Below are positions 32,516-43,219 of a stretch of DNA of 64,000 nucleotides, one piece after another. The stretch's first letter is position 1. Every line of letters begins with the position of its first letter. The stretch lies in assembly GCA_014529385.2 (NCBI GenBank), contig CM043957.1:89800881-89864880 (forward strand), in the 5' to 3' direction. Below the pieces are notes generated by a model. The model was not told the DNA's origin and searched no databases. It saw only the letters and a program-made list of their open reading frames with translations. The position numbers were made by a program, and so were the translations under genes. Source of the DNA: Adiantum capillus-veneris (taxonomy: Eukaryota > Streptophyta > Polypodiopsida > Polypodiales > Pteridaceae).

Positions 32516-34440
32516 TGAGAAAATCATTTTGTAAAGTTAGATATTATATTTTATGACATTACTTCTCTCTTGAAATCATAATTGTCCTTGACTATGACGT
32601 AGAGAAGATAAAGCCTAGTCATTAGTCCACCTTTCTTAGCGGGTAGAAGATCCCTTTTTACCATACGACATCATTCTAGAATGGATAACTAATCCATTTG
32701 GTGCTCAAGAGACTTAGCTTCCGCAAGCATGTCTACTCTTTAGTCCATATCATACTTCCAAAGTAGAGTGACAAGTTCTACTTGGTGTTTGGGAGACGTC
32801 ATCACCACAAACATGATCCTAAGCATGCATACTTCTTAAATTTTGTGCACAATAAAATAAAGAGATTGAGTCTTATAAGACAAAAACGTTGTTCATTCAA
32901 AATGCATTTTCATTTGCTTACTCTAGTTTAGCATTGTAAGCATTGACAAGGTTCATACTATTCTTAAGCTAGGTTCCTTATCCATCTAGCATCTTTGAAA
33001 GGATTTCTTAAACTTAGCAAGATATCATTGCATAATGTTACCGTTTCTTAATACCTTGTCTTCGTGTGTCGAAGAATTGATTCGGGCTGCAACACCTCTT
33101 CTCAATCTTCGATCTCTAGCGGGTCCTCCATGATTGGTTCTTTTTGTGGATCTCCATTGTAAGGCTTTAGTAGGCTCACATGGTTAACATTGTGAATGAG
33201 CCAATGGTTGGCCAACTTTAATTGACAAGCCATCTCATTTATTGGCTTAAGAATTTAACAAGGACCATAGTATCTTTTTGTTAGTTTAGCATAATAGTCT
33301 TGGTGGCCCATAGGATTCTTGCCCCTAATATGCCTTATATGAGCCTTGAGAAACTTTAGCAAGACCCAATCATTTTTCGTAAAGGCTAAGGCTCTTTTGT
33401 GCTTTTATTAGCAACAACCCTTTTTGTCTTTGCTATGAGATGGATTTAACCTTTATAATCTTTGGAAAAGATTCTTGTAAGTATTGGTTATATTCATCAG
33501 TAGCAAAGATCTTCTCATGTACTTTAAGTAGTGAGGGACTTTTGGATCTTCCCTCTTTAACCTTGGAAGGTGCTTTTCCCATAGAAGTATGTACAATGTC
33601 ATTGTACAAATACTCTATAAGAGGTAGGTACTTCTCTCATTGAGAATGTTGATCTACTTCCATGACATAAGCTTTTAGTAGATTCAAGAATTGTTAGATT
33701 AGTTATTTCACTTTGGTCATCCGTTTGTGGATGATAGGCCAAAAGAGAAATTTAATCTACTTCCTAGATTTTCAAAGAGACCCTTCTAGAAATTACTGGT
33801 CATTCTAGGATCTTTGTCCGACACTATGGATGTTGGCAAGCCATGATACTTGAAAATTTGAGATCTAGAGAGGGTTACCGTTTGATGTGCCTTAATAGTC
33901 TTTTTGACAGGCATAGAGTAAAATTTCTTGCTAAGCCTATCGAATGAAACAATCCAATTTGCTTCCCTCGATCAAATTTCAAATTTTGGTATAACATGCA
34001 TTTTCAAACATACTCTTGTATGTTTACTTTTCATGGTAGACCAACAAAAATACATTTCTATACCTTGAAGAGTAGATTATGGAATCCTTCTTTAACCCAT
34101 GTAAGGAGAAGCATGGGATTCATACATGACTTTCTTATTGTATGGTGAGTAAAACATAGCCTATTTCCATTTGGAAGCTAACCATCCTTCAAGGTAAATG
34201 GTTCTTTTTTTCTTCCCTAATGCAAAGGCTGTAATTGCCTACTTAAAGTCTTGGTCAATAGCATACTCATCTATCATAAAAGATAGATCATTGTGAGTTG
34301 CTATAGACACCACATTTACCCTTGGCCATTGTGAAAGTGCATCGACCACTTGATTTTGCTTGCTAGCAATGTGAGCAATATGAAATTTAAATTGCAAAAG
34401 AAAATTTTCCACATCATTTGTTTGTCGGAAAGCTTGGTTT
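32516..34440 (-). pseudogene. Gypsy-2 3' UTR, chromodomain and integrase remnants
   Basis: Nucleotide-level alignment with 12840-14800 of gypsy-1 is clear, but stops and indels leave no ORF of useful length. Confidence 0.6.
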
Positions 34441-35590
34441 TCATCATGAAGTAATTGAGACTTTGTGATCCTTTCGTAGGATGAATGGAACCCCGAAGAG
34501 ATAGTGCTTCCATGTGTCTAGGGCATGTATAACATCTAAAAGCTCTTTTTCATATATTCCCAAGACCCATTCATCGACATTGCACCTTCGGCTCTCATAT
34601 GCTATGTCATGCCCTTCTTGAAGCAAAACTGCTCCAAGGCAATCACCACAAGCATCACATTGGACCTCAAATGGCTTTGAGAGATCCGGAAACATAAGGA
34701 CTAGTTGAAAGTTAAGCTTCTCTTTGAGCTTGTCAAAAGCATTTTGTTCTTTAGCAGTCCATGACTACTTAACATTCTTCCTTGTTAAGTCATGCAATGG
34801 TGCTGCTAGTTGAGAGAATTTTGCTATGAAGCGTCTATAGTATGCACACATACCAATAAAGCTTCTTAGCTCATGTAGATTCCTTGGATTAGGCCATGCT
34901 TTTATTACGTCCAACTTTGATGGATTCAATAAATATACCATCTTGATAGATAATGTGACCTAAATATTGAATATCTTGTAGGAAAAATTCACTTTTCTTT
35001 TGATTAATGAAAAGCGTATTCTCTCTCACAACTTGAAAGATTACCTGGAGGTGTCACTTGTACTCCTCAAGAGAATTTGAGTGGCCTAAATATTTTTGTC
35101 CATCGTAAGTTTGAATGTAGCTGGAGCATTTGTCAGTGATCGTATTTAGTGCTCTAAAGTTGACCCACATGATATGTGTCATCTTTCTTTTGCACTAAAA
35201 GTACTAGTGAACAGAATAGAGAGGAGCTAGGCCTCACCATCCCTTTTTCCACCAATTCATGCGATTTCCTCATGATCTCCTTTTGTTGAGCTTATGAAAT
35301 TCAATAAGGAGGTTTATTAGGAGGTGAGCTTCCTAGTAGAAGCTCTATTGCATGGTCTCATCATCCCCTCGTTTTGGAGGTAGCTCACTAGGGATTTCAT
35401 CATTCAAAATATCTTGGAATCCATTTAGGAAACTAGACAACTCTAATTCCTCTTGATTCCCTTTATTGCTACTTGTGAAAACATTAGAATCATTTATAGA
35501 TTCTCCAACAAAAATCAAATATTTAAAAATAGAGTTTTTCATTGACTTATCAAAAGCAAGCGTATTTACCAGGGATATGGTGTTCCTCAA
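34441..35590 (-). pseudogene. Gypsy-2 RNase H and reverse transcriptase remnants
   Basis: 34444-34695 keeps FEVQCDACGDCLGAVLLQ and the following RNase H start. The reverse transcriptase part (34700-35280) is heavily broken and lacks a continuous Y/F-x-DD segment. 35345-35590 is the linker to protease. Confidence 0.7.
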
Positions 35591-35794
35591 CTCGTTAGCA
35601 TCTATGACATGCTCGTTTTCCTATAGGTAAAGTAGATTCTCCTTTCAGGGAGCTTCATGTTGGCAGCCATGCAATTGAACCATGGTGCCCCTAGGATAAC
35701 ATCCTCATGTTGGAGAGGAGAGATAATCTTCTTTGTTGACATAGCTTTGGGCATGAAGCATCAACTTCTCAATCAAGGGAGTAATGGAGGCTTG

Positions 35795-36518
35795 CTATCC
35801 CTTGAAAGTTGTGTCATCAATTACAGTATCTCCCATCTGAAAAGCTTGAATGCCCAGCTTGGTGGCCAACTCTGTTGATATGAAGTTGTGAGTAGAGCTA
35901 GGGTCAAACAAGATGAAGGCATCATGCTCCCTAACTTTCCCCCAAGCATAGGAGAGGAATGAGCCTTTGCAATGAGTATCCTCTTTTGGAGCTTCAACCA
36001 TGGAAGCTCTAGGAGTGTCATTGCAAACATTTCTTTTGGGGCAAGAACGATAGCCATGTCCTTGCTTCCAACACTTAAATCATTTATAGTCTTTATGAAA
36101 GGCCTCTAATTCTTTAGGAGAGAGCTTATTTTTTTACCTTTGTAAGATCCTTTCTCCTTGGCCTTGTTATTGTTGGTGATGGTGTTGCCTTGGGAAGAGT
36201 TTTGAGCATTGCTCTCTTCCCTTTAGATACATTTTGATCCTTATTTTCCATGGGCTTGAAATTTCATCTCACCCCTTGTTGAAGATTGATCCTTGAAGCA
36301 ACCATAGTGTGGTGGATGGCTTCGGTCATAGTGCTAGGCCGTTGTGACTTGACATACTCGGTCATTTCTTCAGGTAATGCCACACAAAATCTTTTCTTTT
36401 GTTTGACAAAGTCTATCCTTTGAAAGACTGTAGCTTTGAGATGTAAACCCCAAAACTTGTCTACATATTTTTTGATAGACTCGTTGAAGAGTAGCTTCAA
36501 ACTCCACCATTTGGTAAC
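35795..36518 (-). pseudogene. Gypsy-2 protease and gag (left part)
   Basis: 35795-36001 has FDPSSTHNFISTELATKLG (protease site, here DPS). 36264-36518 is gag, interrupted at 36518 by the insertion of gypsy-3 in the TTTGGTAAC target. Confidence 0.75.
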
Positions 36519-38591
36519 TGAGTGGCATAAAATGGTAACCATCTTTTTGCAACATTTGTCGGCCTACTCAACGTCCTCTTCCGCATATGTGTATATATTT
36601 TTCTACGCTATTAAGTTATCTAGAGTAAATTCCCCCTCTTCGTTTAACCTTTGTGGCGACACATACATTATACTCTTCCCAAAAATGTCACCTTAGTCAT
36701 ATATTTACATTACCACCCTTTTCTTTTTTGCTTTGTAAATAGAATAAGCATACAATAACCAACTATATACCCCCAAAATTTCTTACCTCTTGTGAATTAG
36801 TAGTAGAAAAATAATATATCCATCTTCCATCCCATATAGATAAATTCCCATGGAAATCAACTCTCCACTTGTCTTTACCAAAGATTATAGTCCCTCTCTA
36901 CAAGTCTTCTATGCCCCCTACATAGGTGGCCCAATATCTCTTAAGAATATACATATAGTTTCTCTCCTTTCAAAAAGACTCCAATTGTATATTCTTTTCA
37001 CAATAAAATAATATTGGGCCTCCTCTATTTGTTTAAGCATCATAGCCTTTTGAAAAAGCATGATTCTCCTTGGATGCATACAAGCAAAGGGCCCATACAA
37101 GAAGACATGGAAGCAAAAGGTTCCCTAGCCTAGTGTGGACCTTCCAAACCGAATTCCTTGGTGCATGGGTGTGAAGAATAGTCCAAATTCATATCAAACA
37201 TGTTGAGAAGGTCAATTTTGCCTTTTGAAGCATGTCATTCCGAGCTACAGGTAAAAAGTTATGGTCAAAATAGTGTAAATCTGTCAGATTCGCAGCAAAA
37301 GGGAACTGTAAATCAAGTAAATCAAGAGGGTGAGATCTTATTTTTCCCCCACTCATCTTCTAGAAGAGCAATGAGTGTTCAAGGTCACTTGCATGTGATG
37401 GGACCAACCTAAAGATGCTTTCTAAATGCCAAGACAGACAAGTTGAGATACCCTACAGGAGCCACCCGTAGGGCCTCATGGTGGGGCCCACCTACATTAT
37501 GCACCCCTATGGAGCCTTCAAGGTCTAAAATGATATTTTTGGTGAATAAATAATCCCTTTTATGTCCAATATTCAATGAGTGGTCAAAGGACACTTAATT
37601 AGGTCTAATCACTTACTCTAATTAAGTGTAGCATAATCCCACTCCTACACAACTATAAATAGCCCCCCTTGGAGAGACTCAAGGACACACACCTATATTT
37701 TCAACTTCATGTTGTTTCTTGATCAATAGTAGAGAAAACCTCAACTCTCCCTCTTTCACATCCTCCCTCCTAACCCTTCTCTTTGGAGGAAGTGCAACTC
37801 TATTCTCCACTCTTTCCATTCTACAATCTCTTACTCCATCAACCCAATAAATCATTTGTAGCACCTCAACAACTTGTAAATACATCATGATCTCTCTCAT
37901 GGTTATGTTAATGATCATGAAATCATCTTCAAAACTTTCAAGTGTCGCAATTCGTGATGGTTAGCCAGCGTCTGTCCTCCCCTTAAAAGGTGTGCGAGAA
38001 ATCAAGTAAGTGTTCTATTCTCAATTTACCATTGGTTTGTTTCTCCACACTTATTCAATTGGTCTAAAAAAATTCTTCACTCCAAATCTCTTTTGCTTCA
38101 TTACATATGCATGTGGCTACCTCTCATGGTGATTTTATTTGTATCGCGGCATTGCATAGATGGAGATGAGCTCTCTATGCAAAGTGTGTTAGTTTGATGT
38201 AAGTGATTCTCTTGTGTGTTTGAGAGGCAAGTCTTGTGCGCATGATTTTTTGATGAGTGCTTGAGAGAGGAAGAGTTTGGATGTATTATGGGTATTCTTA
38301 TGGGGAGAAGGTGAATGCTATTCCACAAATTGCATATTTCATTTTGATGCACGGCATTGGGTTGCATAATCGTTGATGGTGTTCAAGTGTCCAAAGTGTA
38401 TATAGAGTAAGGGGGTTTTCAAAGTGTGTTGCTTGAGTGGGTGAGTGCAAGTGTTATTTTGATTGGTTTCCTTCTCCACTCCCAAAAGAAGGTGGTGCCC
38501 CAAGTAGTGTGTGTACCTCTTTACGAACATTTTGTGAGGGTAGGCCCATTGGTTTGGGTTTAGAGGCCCCATTTCAAAAATCTCGCCCTCA
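36519..38591 (+). repeat. 5' LTR of gypsy-3
   Basis: Nearly identical to 43220-45293. Contains a TATA box and otherwise no coding frame; ORFs inside it occur in both LTRs and are not genes. Confidence 0.95.
37654..37661 (+). promoter_or_regulatory. TATA box in the gypsy-3 5' LTR
   Basis: TATAAATA followed by GCCCCCCTTGGAGAG; the same motif lies at 44356-44363 in the 3' LTR. Likely U3/R border promoter. Confidence 0.7.
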
Positions 38592-38596
38592 TAAAG

Positions 38597-38616
38597 TGGT
38601 GCCCCCACGGAGGAAC
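38597..38616 (+). other. Primer-binding site of gypsy-3
   Basis: TGGTGCCCCCACGGAGGAAC, five bases after the LTR end. Gypsy-4 has the corresponding TGGTGCTCCCATAGAGGAGG. Confidence 0.7.
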
Positions 38617-38648
38617 ATATTTCCAAGTTACCTTCAAATTTTTTAGTA

Positions 38649-38906
38649 ATGAGCAATGGAGTTCCCATCTATCCATTTCATTTTGCACAACACATTAGAG
38701 TAAATGTTCACATAGATAGAAAAGTCTTTTTCCAGCAACGCATTGTTTTTATGTTTGGTGCAGAAAGACTTAGAGAAATACTGGCATCACCCAATCCAAT
38801 TATACTTCCAATCATCAATTATGAAACTTCTTTTGATGTTCACGTTTTCATTTTTTTTTTAAGGCAGGAACAAGGAGTGGTGAAGGGGTTCTCAAGGGCC
38901 ATATGA
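38649..38906 (+). CDS. Small pre-gag ORF of gypsy-3
   Basis: 85-codon frame between primer-binding site and gag. It shares HIRVNVHIDRKVFFQQRIVF and a PNPIILPIINY block with the minus-strand ORF 57650-57967 in gypsy-4 (HANVYIDKKTFYQQKIVLLF; PRPIILPLLDY). Conservation of the protein in both elements suggests it is or was translated. Function unknown; the terminal FIFFL is followed by a poly-T run in the DNA. Confidence 0.6.
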   Translation: MSNGVPIYPFHFAQHIRVNVHIDRKVFFQQRIVFMFGAERLREILASPNPIILPIINYETSFDVHVFIFFLRQEQGVVKGFSRAI

Positions 38907-39243
38907 AGGAATGAGGTCTTCAAACCAACAACGAAGAGTAGCACATCAATCAGGATCAAAACAATGAACCTTTTAGGCCTATTGCTCGGCAATCCATTCA
39001 TATAATCATTGCAACTAAGTTTAGGTTTCAATCTATCATAAGGAGGATATTTGGATCCACTCGCCTCAATGAAATCAATGCTTCAATTAATCCATTTATT
39101 CTACCTATGATAAAGTACGAATTAACAATGGATGTGTACATCTTCATTTTAATGTAATCAGATTTATAGTGTCAACAATCTTGTGCGGCCCGTAAGAGAA
39201 AAGTTTCTTTAAAAAAAAAGAAAATTCAAAAAGTCTAAACAAA

Positions 39244-42200
39244 ATGACAATTTCTTTTCCCATGTTCTATGCAAGAAGTGGGGAAGATGCGCAAGAGTTT
39301 CTTGACAACTTGGAGATGGCACATCTCATATCCGGGAGAGATGAAGAGGAAGTAAAGCTACGAGCCTTCCCTTTGGTTCTAAAAGCAGAAGCTAAAGCAT
39401 GGTATGAGACCTTGCAACCCCAAATCAAGTCCAATTGGGAGAGACTACGAGCAAGCTTCCTCTCCAAGTTCGGGCAAGGTGATACTTCTGAAGGACTATG
39501 GAAATGTCTTATTGGACATAAGCAGGTATCACTTGAAGACTATCCCTCTTATGAAGCAACCTTTGTCAATCTATGGGGTAGGTGGGAGTCTACATTAGAA
39601 AATCATGGTGGTGCACCTAACTTTCTAAAAAAAGACAGATTCATTGTTGGCTTGTATCCACTTTTAAAGGCTAAAGTAGAGCTAAAATTCCCATCCACCT
39701 TCGAAGAAGCACGTGAGGTAGCCATCATCAAGTTTAGAAAACTACACTTCCAAGCACATAGAGCAAGGGGTTTGAATGAAGTGAGTGAGAGGGAGTCTTC
39801 ACAAACCATGGAAGCACCAATTAGGGCCCCTCTTGCACAATCTTCACAAATAGGAGATAACTCTCAACAAGAGGTTTTACAAAGGCTAACTCAACAGCTT
39901 GAGAACCTCACTCTGAATCTAGTACAAGGCCTACCTCAACAACGACAACCAAGAGAAGGGAATCGCAATCAACGAAGACAAGCTCAAGAGTTGCGATGTT
40001 GGAATTGCAATGAAATGGGCCATGGCATGTACAATTGTCCACATCCAAGGCGACTTCCGGGAGACATATACCCCCCCAGACCGCCTCCTCTCACTGTGCA
40101 ACAAGAACTAGCTCAAGGCCCACAAATCCTTCGTCGACCACCACCACCAGCAAATATACCTCCCGTCCCACATGAGGAGGAAGAAAGAGGAGTCAACATC
40201 ATCAAGCTAGAAGAGGTAATAGATGAGCATACTCTAAACTTTGATGTTATGCCGGCAAAAAAACGCACAAGAGCACATGATAAGGATGAAGACATGAGAA
40301 GTGAAGGAACAAATTCAGCCAGAAGGGACAAGAAGAAGAATTCAAAGATGGAAGAAGCTGAAAGTAGCAGGAAGAAAAGATCAAGGCGAAGGGAAATTGG
40401 TATCAACGACTTCCCATTGGGAAAGGAGCTAGATCCCTACAACATCCTGGAGGATTTACAAACCCAAAAGCCAAACATTTCATGGCCTCAACTTCTACAC
40501 CTATCAGCCAAAGTAAGAAGGCAATGGCCAAAGTTGGTAAGTACAAGAATTCCAAAAAAGAAAGCAAATCTTTCCATTAAGGTTGTGGCCTCAAAGCTAC
40601 AAAAAGATGTGGAACCCATTGTGGATGCTTACATAAGGGGTAAAAAGGTGTCTAATGTATATGTTGATGGTGGAGCTCAAATGTGTGTGATCACGAAAAA
40701 ATCAATGAACAGGTTAGGGCTTGAAATTACAAAGTCCTCTAATTGTCAAGCTAGGCTAGCCAACAACTCAAGTGTGAAGTGTTTGGGGATCATTGAAAAT
40801 GTAAAAGTCTCTATATGTAACATAGATGCACGAGTGGATATGTATGTCATGCCAGCTAAGGGGGAGGGCTATCCCATCATCCTAGGGAGGCCTTGGCTCA
40901 TTGCTGTGAATGCATATCAAAAATGGGGAAGTGGTCGTTTGATTCTTAAGAAGGGTCAACCGGTGGTGTATGATTGGCGAGAAGGAAAGCAACTAGATAT
41001 CAACTATGAAACCACGGCAGATGAAGAGAGCGAGGAGGAGAGTCCTTACTCAAGTGATGAGGAAGCATCAACCAGTGCATCAACCGGTGAAGAGGAGTCT
41101 TCTTTGGAGGTAATGGGAATTGTATTCAACGCCAACACTCAAGATGTTCCTGTAGAAGAAAAGCCAACAGACAATCACACACGAGGGGATGAAAGATGCC
41201 ACCACCTTGAAGAAGGATTTGAGAAGATGCTTGCAAAAGATCTTACTTGTGAGGAGAAGAGGTCCTACATCAATATGTTAAGGAGGTATCCCAATTTGTT
41301 TATCACTAACTACTCACAAATAAGAGGTGTAGATGTAATAGAGCATCGAATTGAATTGAAACCAGGGACCAAACACGTGGCTCAAAAGTTAAGGCGACTA
41401 GGATGTGTGCAACAAAAGGCTCTCTTACAAGAAGTGAATCGACTCTTGAAGGCTGGCTTCATCTATTCAGTATCCAACTCCGAATGGGTATCACCTATTG
41501 TAGTCACTCCCAAGAAGAATGGTAAGTGGAGGGTCCGCGTGGATTACAAACCCCTCAACACTGCGACAAAGAGGGACCACTTCCCTCTCCCTTTCCAAGA
41601 TGAAATTTTGAATGAAGTAGCAGGTCACGAATGCTACACTGTGTGTGATGGGTATTCAGGATATTTTCAAATTAGAATAGCAGAAGAGGACCAACCAAAA
41701 ACCACCTTCATCACACCTTGGGGATGTTTTGCATTCAGAGTAATGCCTTTTGGGCTCACCAATGCTCCTAGCACCTTCATGAGATTCACAATATTTGTAT
41801 TTCAGCCATTCTTTGGAAAATCTATAAGAGTCTTTATGGATGATTTCTGTATTTATAGTTGTAGATCACTTCATTGCCAAAAGGTTGAAGAGGGGCTTAA
41901 GAGGCTCCATCAATTTGGGGGACAACTCAACCCAGAGAAGTGTCATATCGGTGAATCTCAGGTGGTTTTGCTAGGCCATGTGGTTTCTTCACAAGGAATT
42001 CAAGTGGATCCCTCTAAAGTAGAGGCCCTTTTGTCATTATCTCCACCGACAACAACTAAGGAGCTAATGACCTTCAACCACAAAGTGAGGTACATGTCTC
42101 ACTTCATCCATCTCCTAGAAGAAGCCATCGCCCCTTTACATAGGTTGGCAAGCCAATCTACATTTGAATGGGGGAGGGAACATGCAAAATGTTTTGAGGA

Positions 42201-42396
42201 AGTGAAGGGCATTCTTAGCTCTCTCCCAATCCTAATGCCACCAGATCCAAAGGAGACCTACTATGTCACTCCAAGTGTAGGTTTCGAAACAATTGGTGTT
42301 GTTTTGATGCAAAAAGATCCTAAAACATCATACATGAGGCCGATATATTTTGCAAGCAGGTTGTGGACCGGCCTAATGATTGGGATCGCCATTTGA
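39244..42396 (+). CDS. Gypsy-3 gag-pol (gag, protease, reverse transcriptase; truncated)
   Basis: 1050-codon open frame. Gag occupies the first ~250 residues (EAKAWYETLQPQIKSNWERL block) with a zinc knuckle CWNCNEMGHGMYNC (C-x2-C-x4-H-x4-C) at about 252-266. A Lys/Glu-rich linker follows. Protease site VDGGAQMCVI at about 474 has DGG in place of DSG/DTG. Reverse transcriptase has VDYKPLNTATKRDHFPLPF, PFGLTNAP and FMDDFC (about 865). RNase H starts (VVLMQKDPKTSY, YFAS) and is cut at about 42360; the frame then ends in unrelated residues. Gag and reverse transcriptase may still be made; the element cannot integrate alone. Confidence 0.93.
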   Translation: MTISFPMFYARSGEDAQEFLDNLEMAHLISGRDEEEVKLRAFPLVLKAEAKAWYETLQPQIKSNWERLRASFLSKFGQGDTSEGLWKCLIGHKQVSLEDYPSYEATFVNLWGRWESTLENHGGAPNFLKKDRFIVGLYPLLKAKVELKFPSTFEEAREVAIIKFRKLHFQAHRARGLNEVSERESSQTMEAPIRAPLAQSSQIGDNSQQEVLQRLTQQLENLTLNLVQGLPQQRQPREGNRNQRRQAQELRCWNCNEMGHGMYNCPHPRRLPGDIYPPRPPPLTVQQELAQGPQILRRPPPPANIPPVPHEEEERGVNIIKLEEVIDEHTLNFDVMPAKKRTRAHDKDEDMRSEGTNSARRDKKKNSKMEEAESSRKKRSRRREIGINDFPLGKELDPYNILEDLQTQKPNISWPQLLHLSAKVRRQWPKLVSTRIPKKKANLSIKVVASKLQKDVEPIVDAYIRGKKVSNVYVDGGAQMCVITKKSMNRLGLEITKSSNCQARLANNSSVKCLGIIENVKVSICNIDARVDMYVMPAKGEGYPIILGRPWLIAVNAYQKWGSGRLILKKGQPVVYDWREGKQLDINYETTADEESEEESPYSSDEEASTSASTGEEESSLEVMGIVFNANTQDVPVEEKPTDNHTRGDERCHHLEEGFEKMLAKDLTCEEKRSYINMLRRYPNLFITNYSQIRGVDVIEHRIELKPGTKHVAQKLRRLGCVQQKALLQEVNRLLKAGFIYSVSNSEWVSPIVVTPKKNGKWRVRVDYKPLNTATKRDHFPLPFQDEILNEVAGHECYTVCDGYSGYFQIRIAEEDQPKTTFITPWGCFAFRVMPFGLTNAPSTFMRFTIFVFQPFFGKSIRVFMDDFCIYSCRSLHCQKVEEGLKRLHQFGGQLNPEKCHIGESQVVLLGHVVSSQGIQVDPSKVEALLSLSPPTTTKELMTFNHKVRYMSHFIHLLEEAIAPLHRLASQSTFEWGREHAKCFEEVKGILSSLPILMPPDPKETYYVTPSVGFETIGVVLMQKDPKTSYMRPIYFASRLWTGLMIGIAI

Positions 42397-43049
42397 CGAT
42401 TGCTCTTTGGGCGTATAGGACATCTTTCAAGGTATCTACCCAATTCACCCCTTTTCATCTAGTTTATCGACAGGAGGCACTTCTCCCCATTGAGGTAGAG
42501 CTCTCAAGCTTGCACGTTCTTGCAAGAGTGGCAAAAAAACCAAAAGACGTTCTACATGAAAGGATCTTATATCTCCAACGACTTGAGCTAGATAGAGAAG
42601 AGTCCATTGATCACTACATCACCAAAGCGACAAGCCAAAGGGATAAAATCAACAAGAAGCTCAAGGGGAAAGGATTGAAGGAAGGTATGTTGGTTCTTCG
42701 CTATGATAACCGACTTGATACTCGACTTGACAAAAAGTTTTTGCAAAGATGGGAGGGACCTTTCATGATAAAAACAAAGTTTGGGAATGGTAATTACAGA
42801 TTAGCAGATTTATCAGGAAAACTCCACAAGACCAGAGTCAATGGATGGAGATTAAAGCCCTACTTTCAACGTATCAATCCGTTGATAGGCAATCATCTGC
42901 CTACATCGTCTAAGCTCCAAATTGACATGGCTCCCTTCGGCTTGGCAAATGCTCCACCTCTTTTTAAAGCTTTGATGTGCAAAGAAGAACCAGCCTTGGA
43001 ATCTGAACATACCCAAGGCAACCCTCCCATCTCCAATTTATGGGATTGA
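42363..43049 (+). pseudogene. Gypsy-3 integrase C-terminal part
   Basis: Begins within the deletion joint and reads WAYRTSFKVSTQFTPFHLVY, then GMLVLRYDNRL, RWEGPFMIK and KTRVNGWRLKPYF, typical of the end of gypsy integrases. It corresponds to 51801-52281 of gypsy-4. It is in another frame than gag-pol and lacks the catalytic core. Confidence 0.85.
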
Positions 43050-43219
43050 GGTAATGAAAAGCAGGTCTAATGGAGTAAAAGAGTGCATGACACTCCTCCT
43101 ATTGAAAAAAAAAAGTGGAAAAGGAAAAATGATAAAAAAAGAGAAAAAAAAATAAGAAAAATAAGCAACACCATCCTCCTAAAGATATGAATATCTCTAG
43201 GCTTGGGGGAGAGCTAATA
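43050..43219 (+). other. Gypsy-3 3' untranslated part with purine tract
   Basis: A-rich sequence ending GGCTTGGGGGAGAGCTAA just before the 3' LTR, a plausible polypurine tract. Confidence 0.6.

Larger units (their letters stand above)
30989..36518 (-). mobile_element. Gypsy-2 (left part): decayed relative of gypsy-1
   Basis: Minus-strand Ty3/gypsy with an LTR on the left and pol and part of gag to 36518. It continues at 45294 beyond gypsy-3. Aligns with gypsy-1 throughout but is more decayed. Confidence 0.8.

Noticed and set aside
37200-38367. Several ORFs present in both gypsy-3 LTRs
   Set aside because: Present twice only because LTRs are duplicated; short, on both strands, without motifs.
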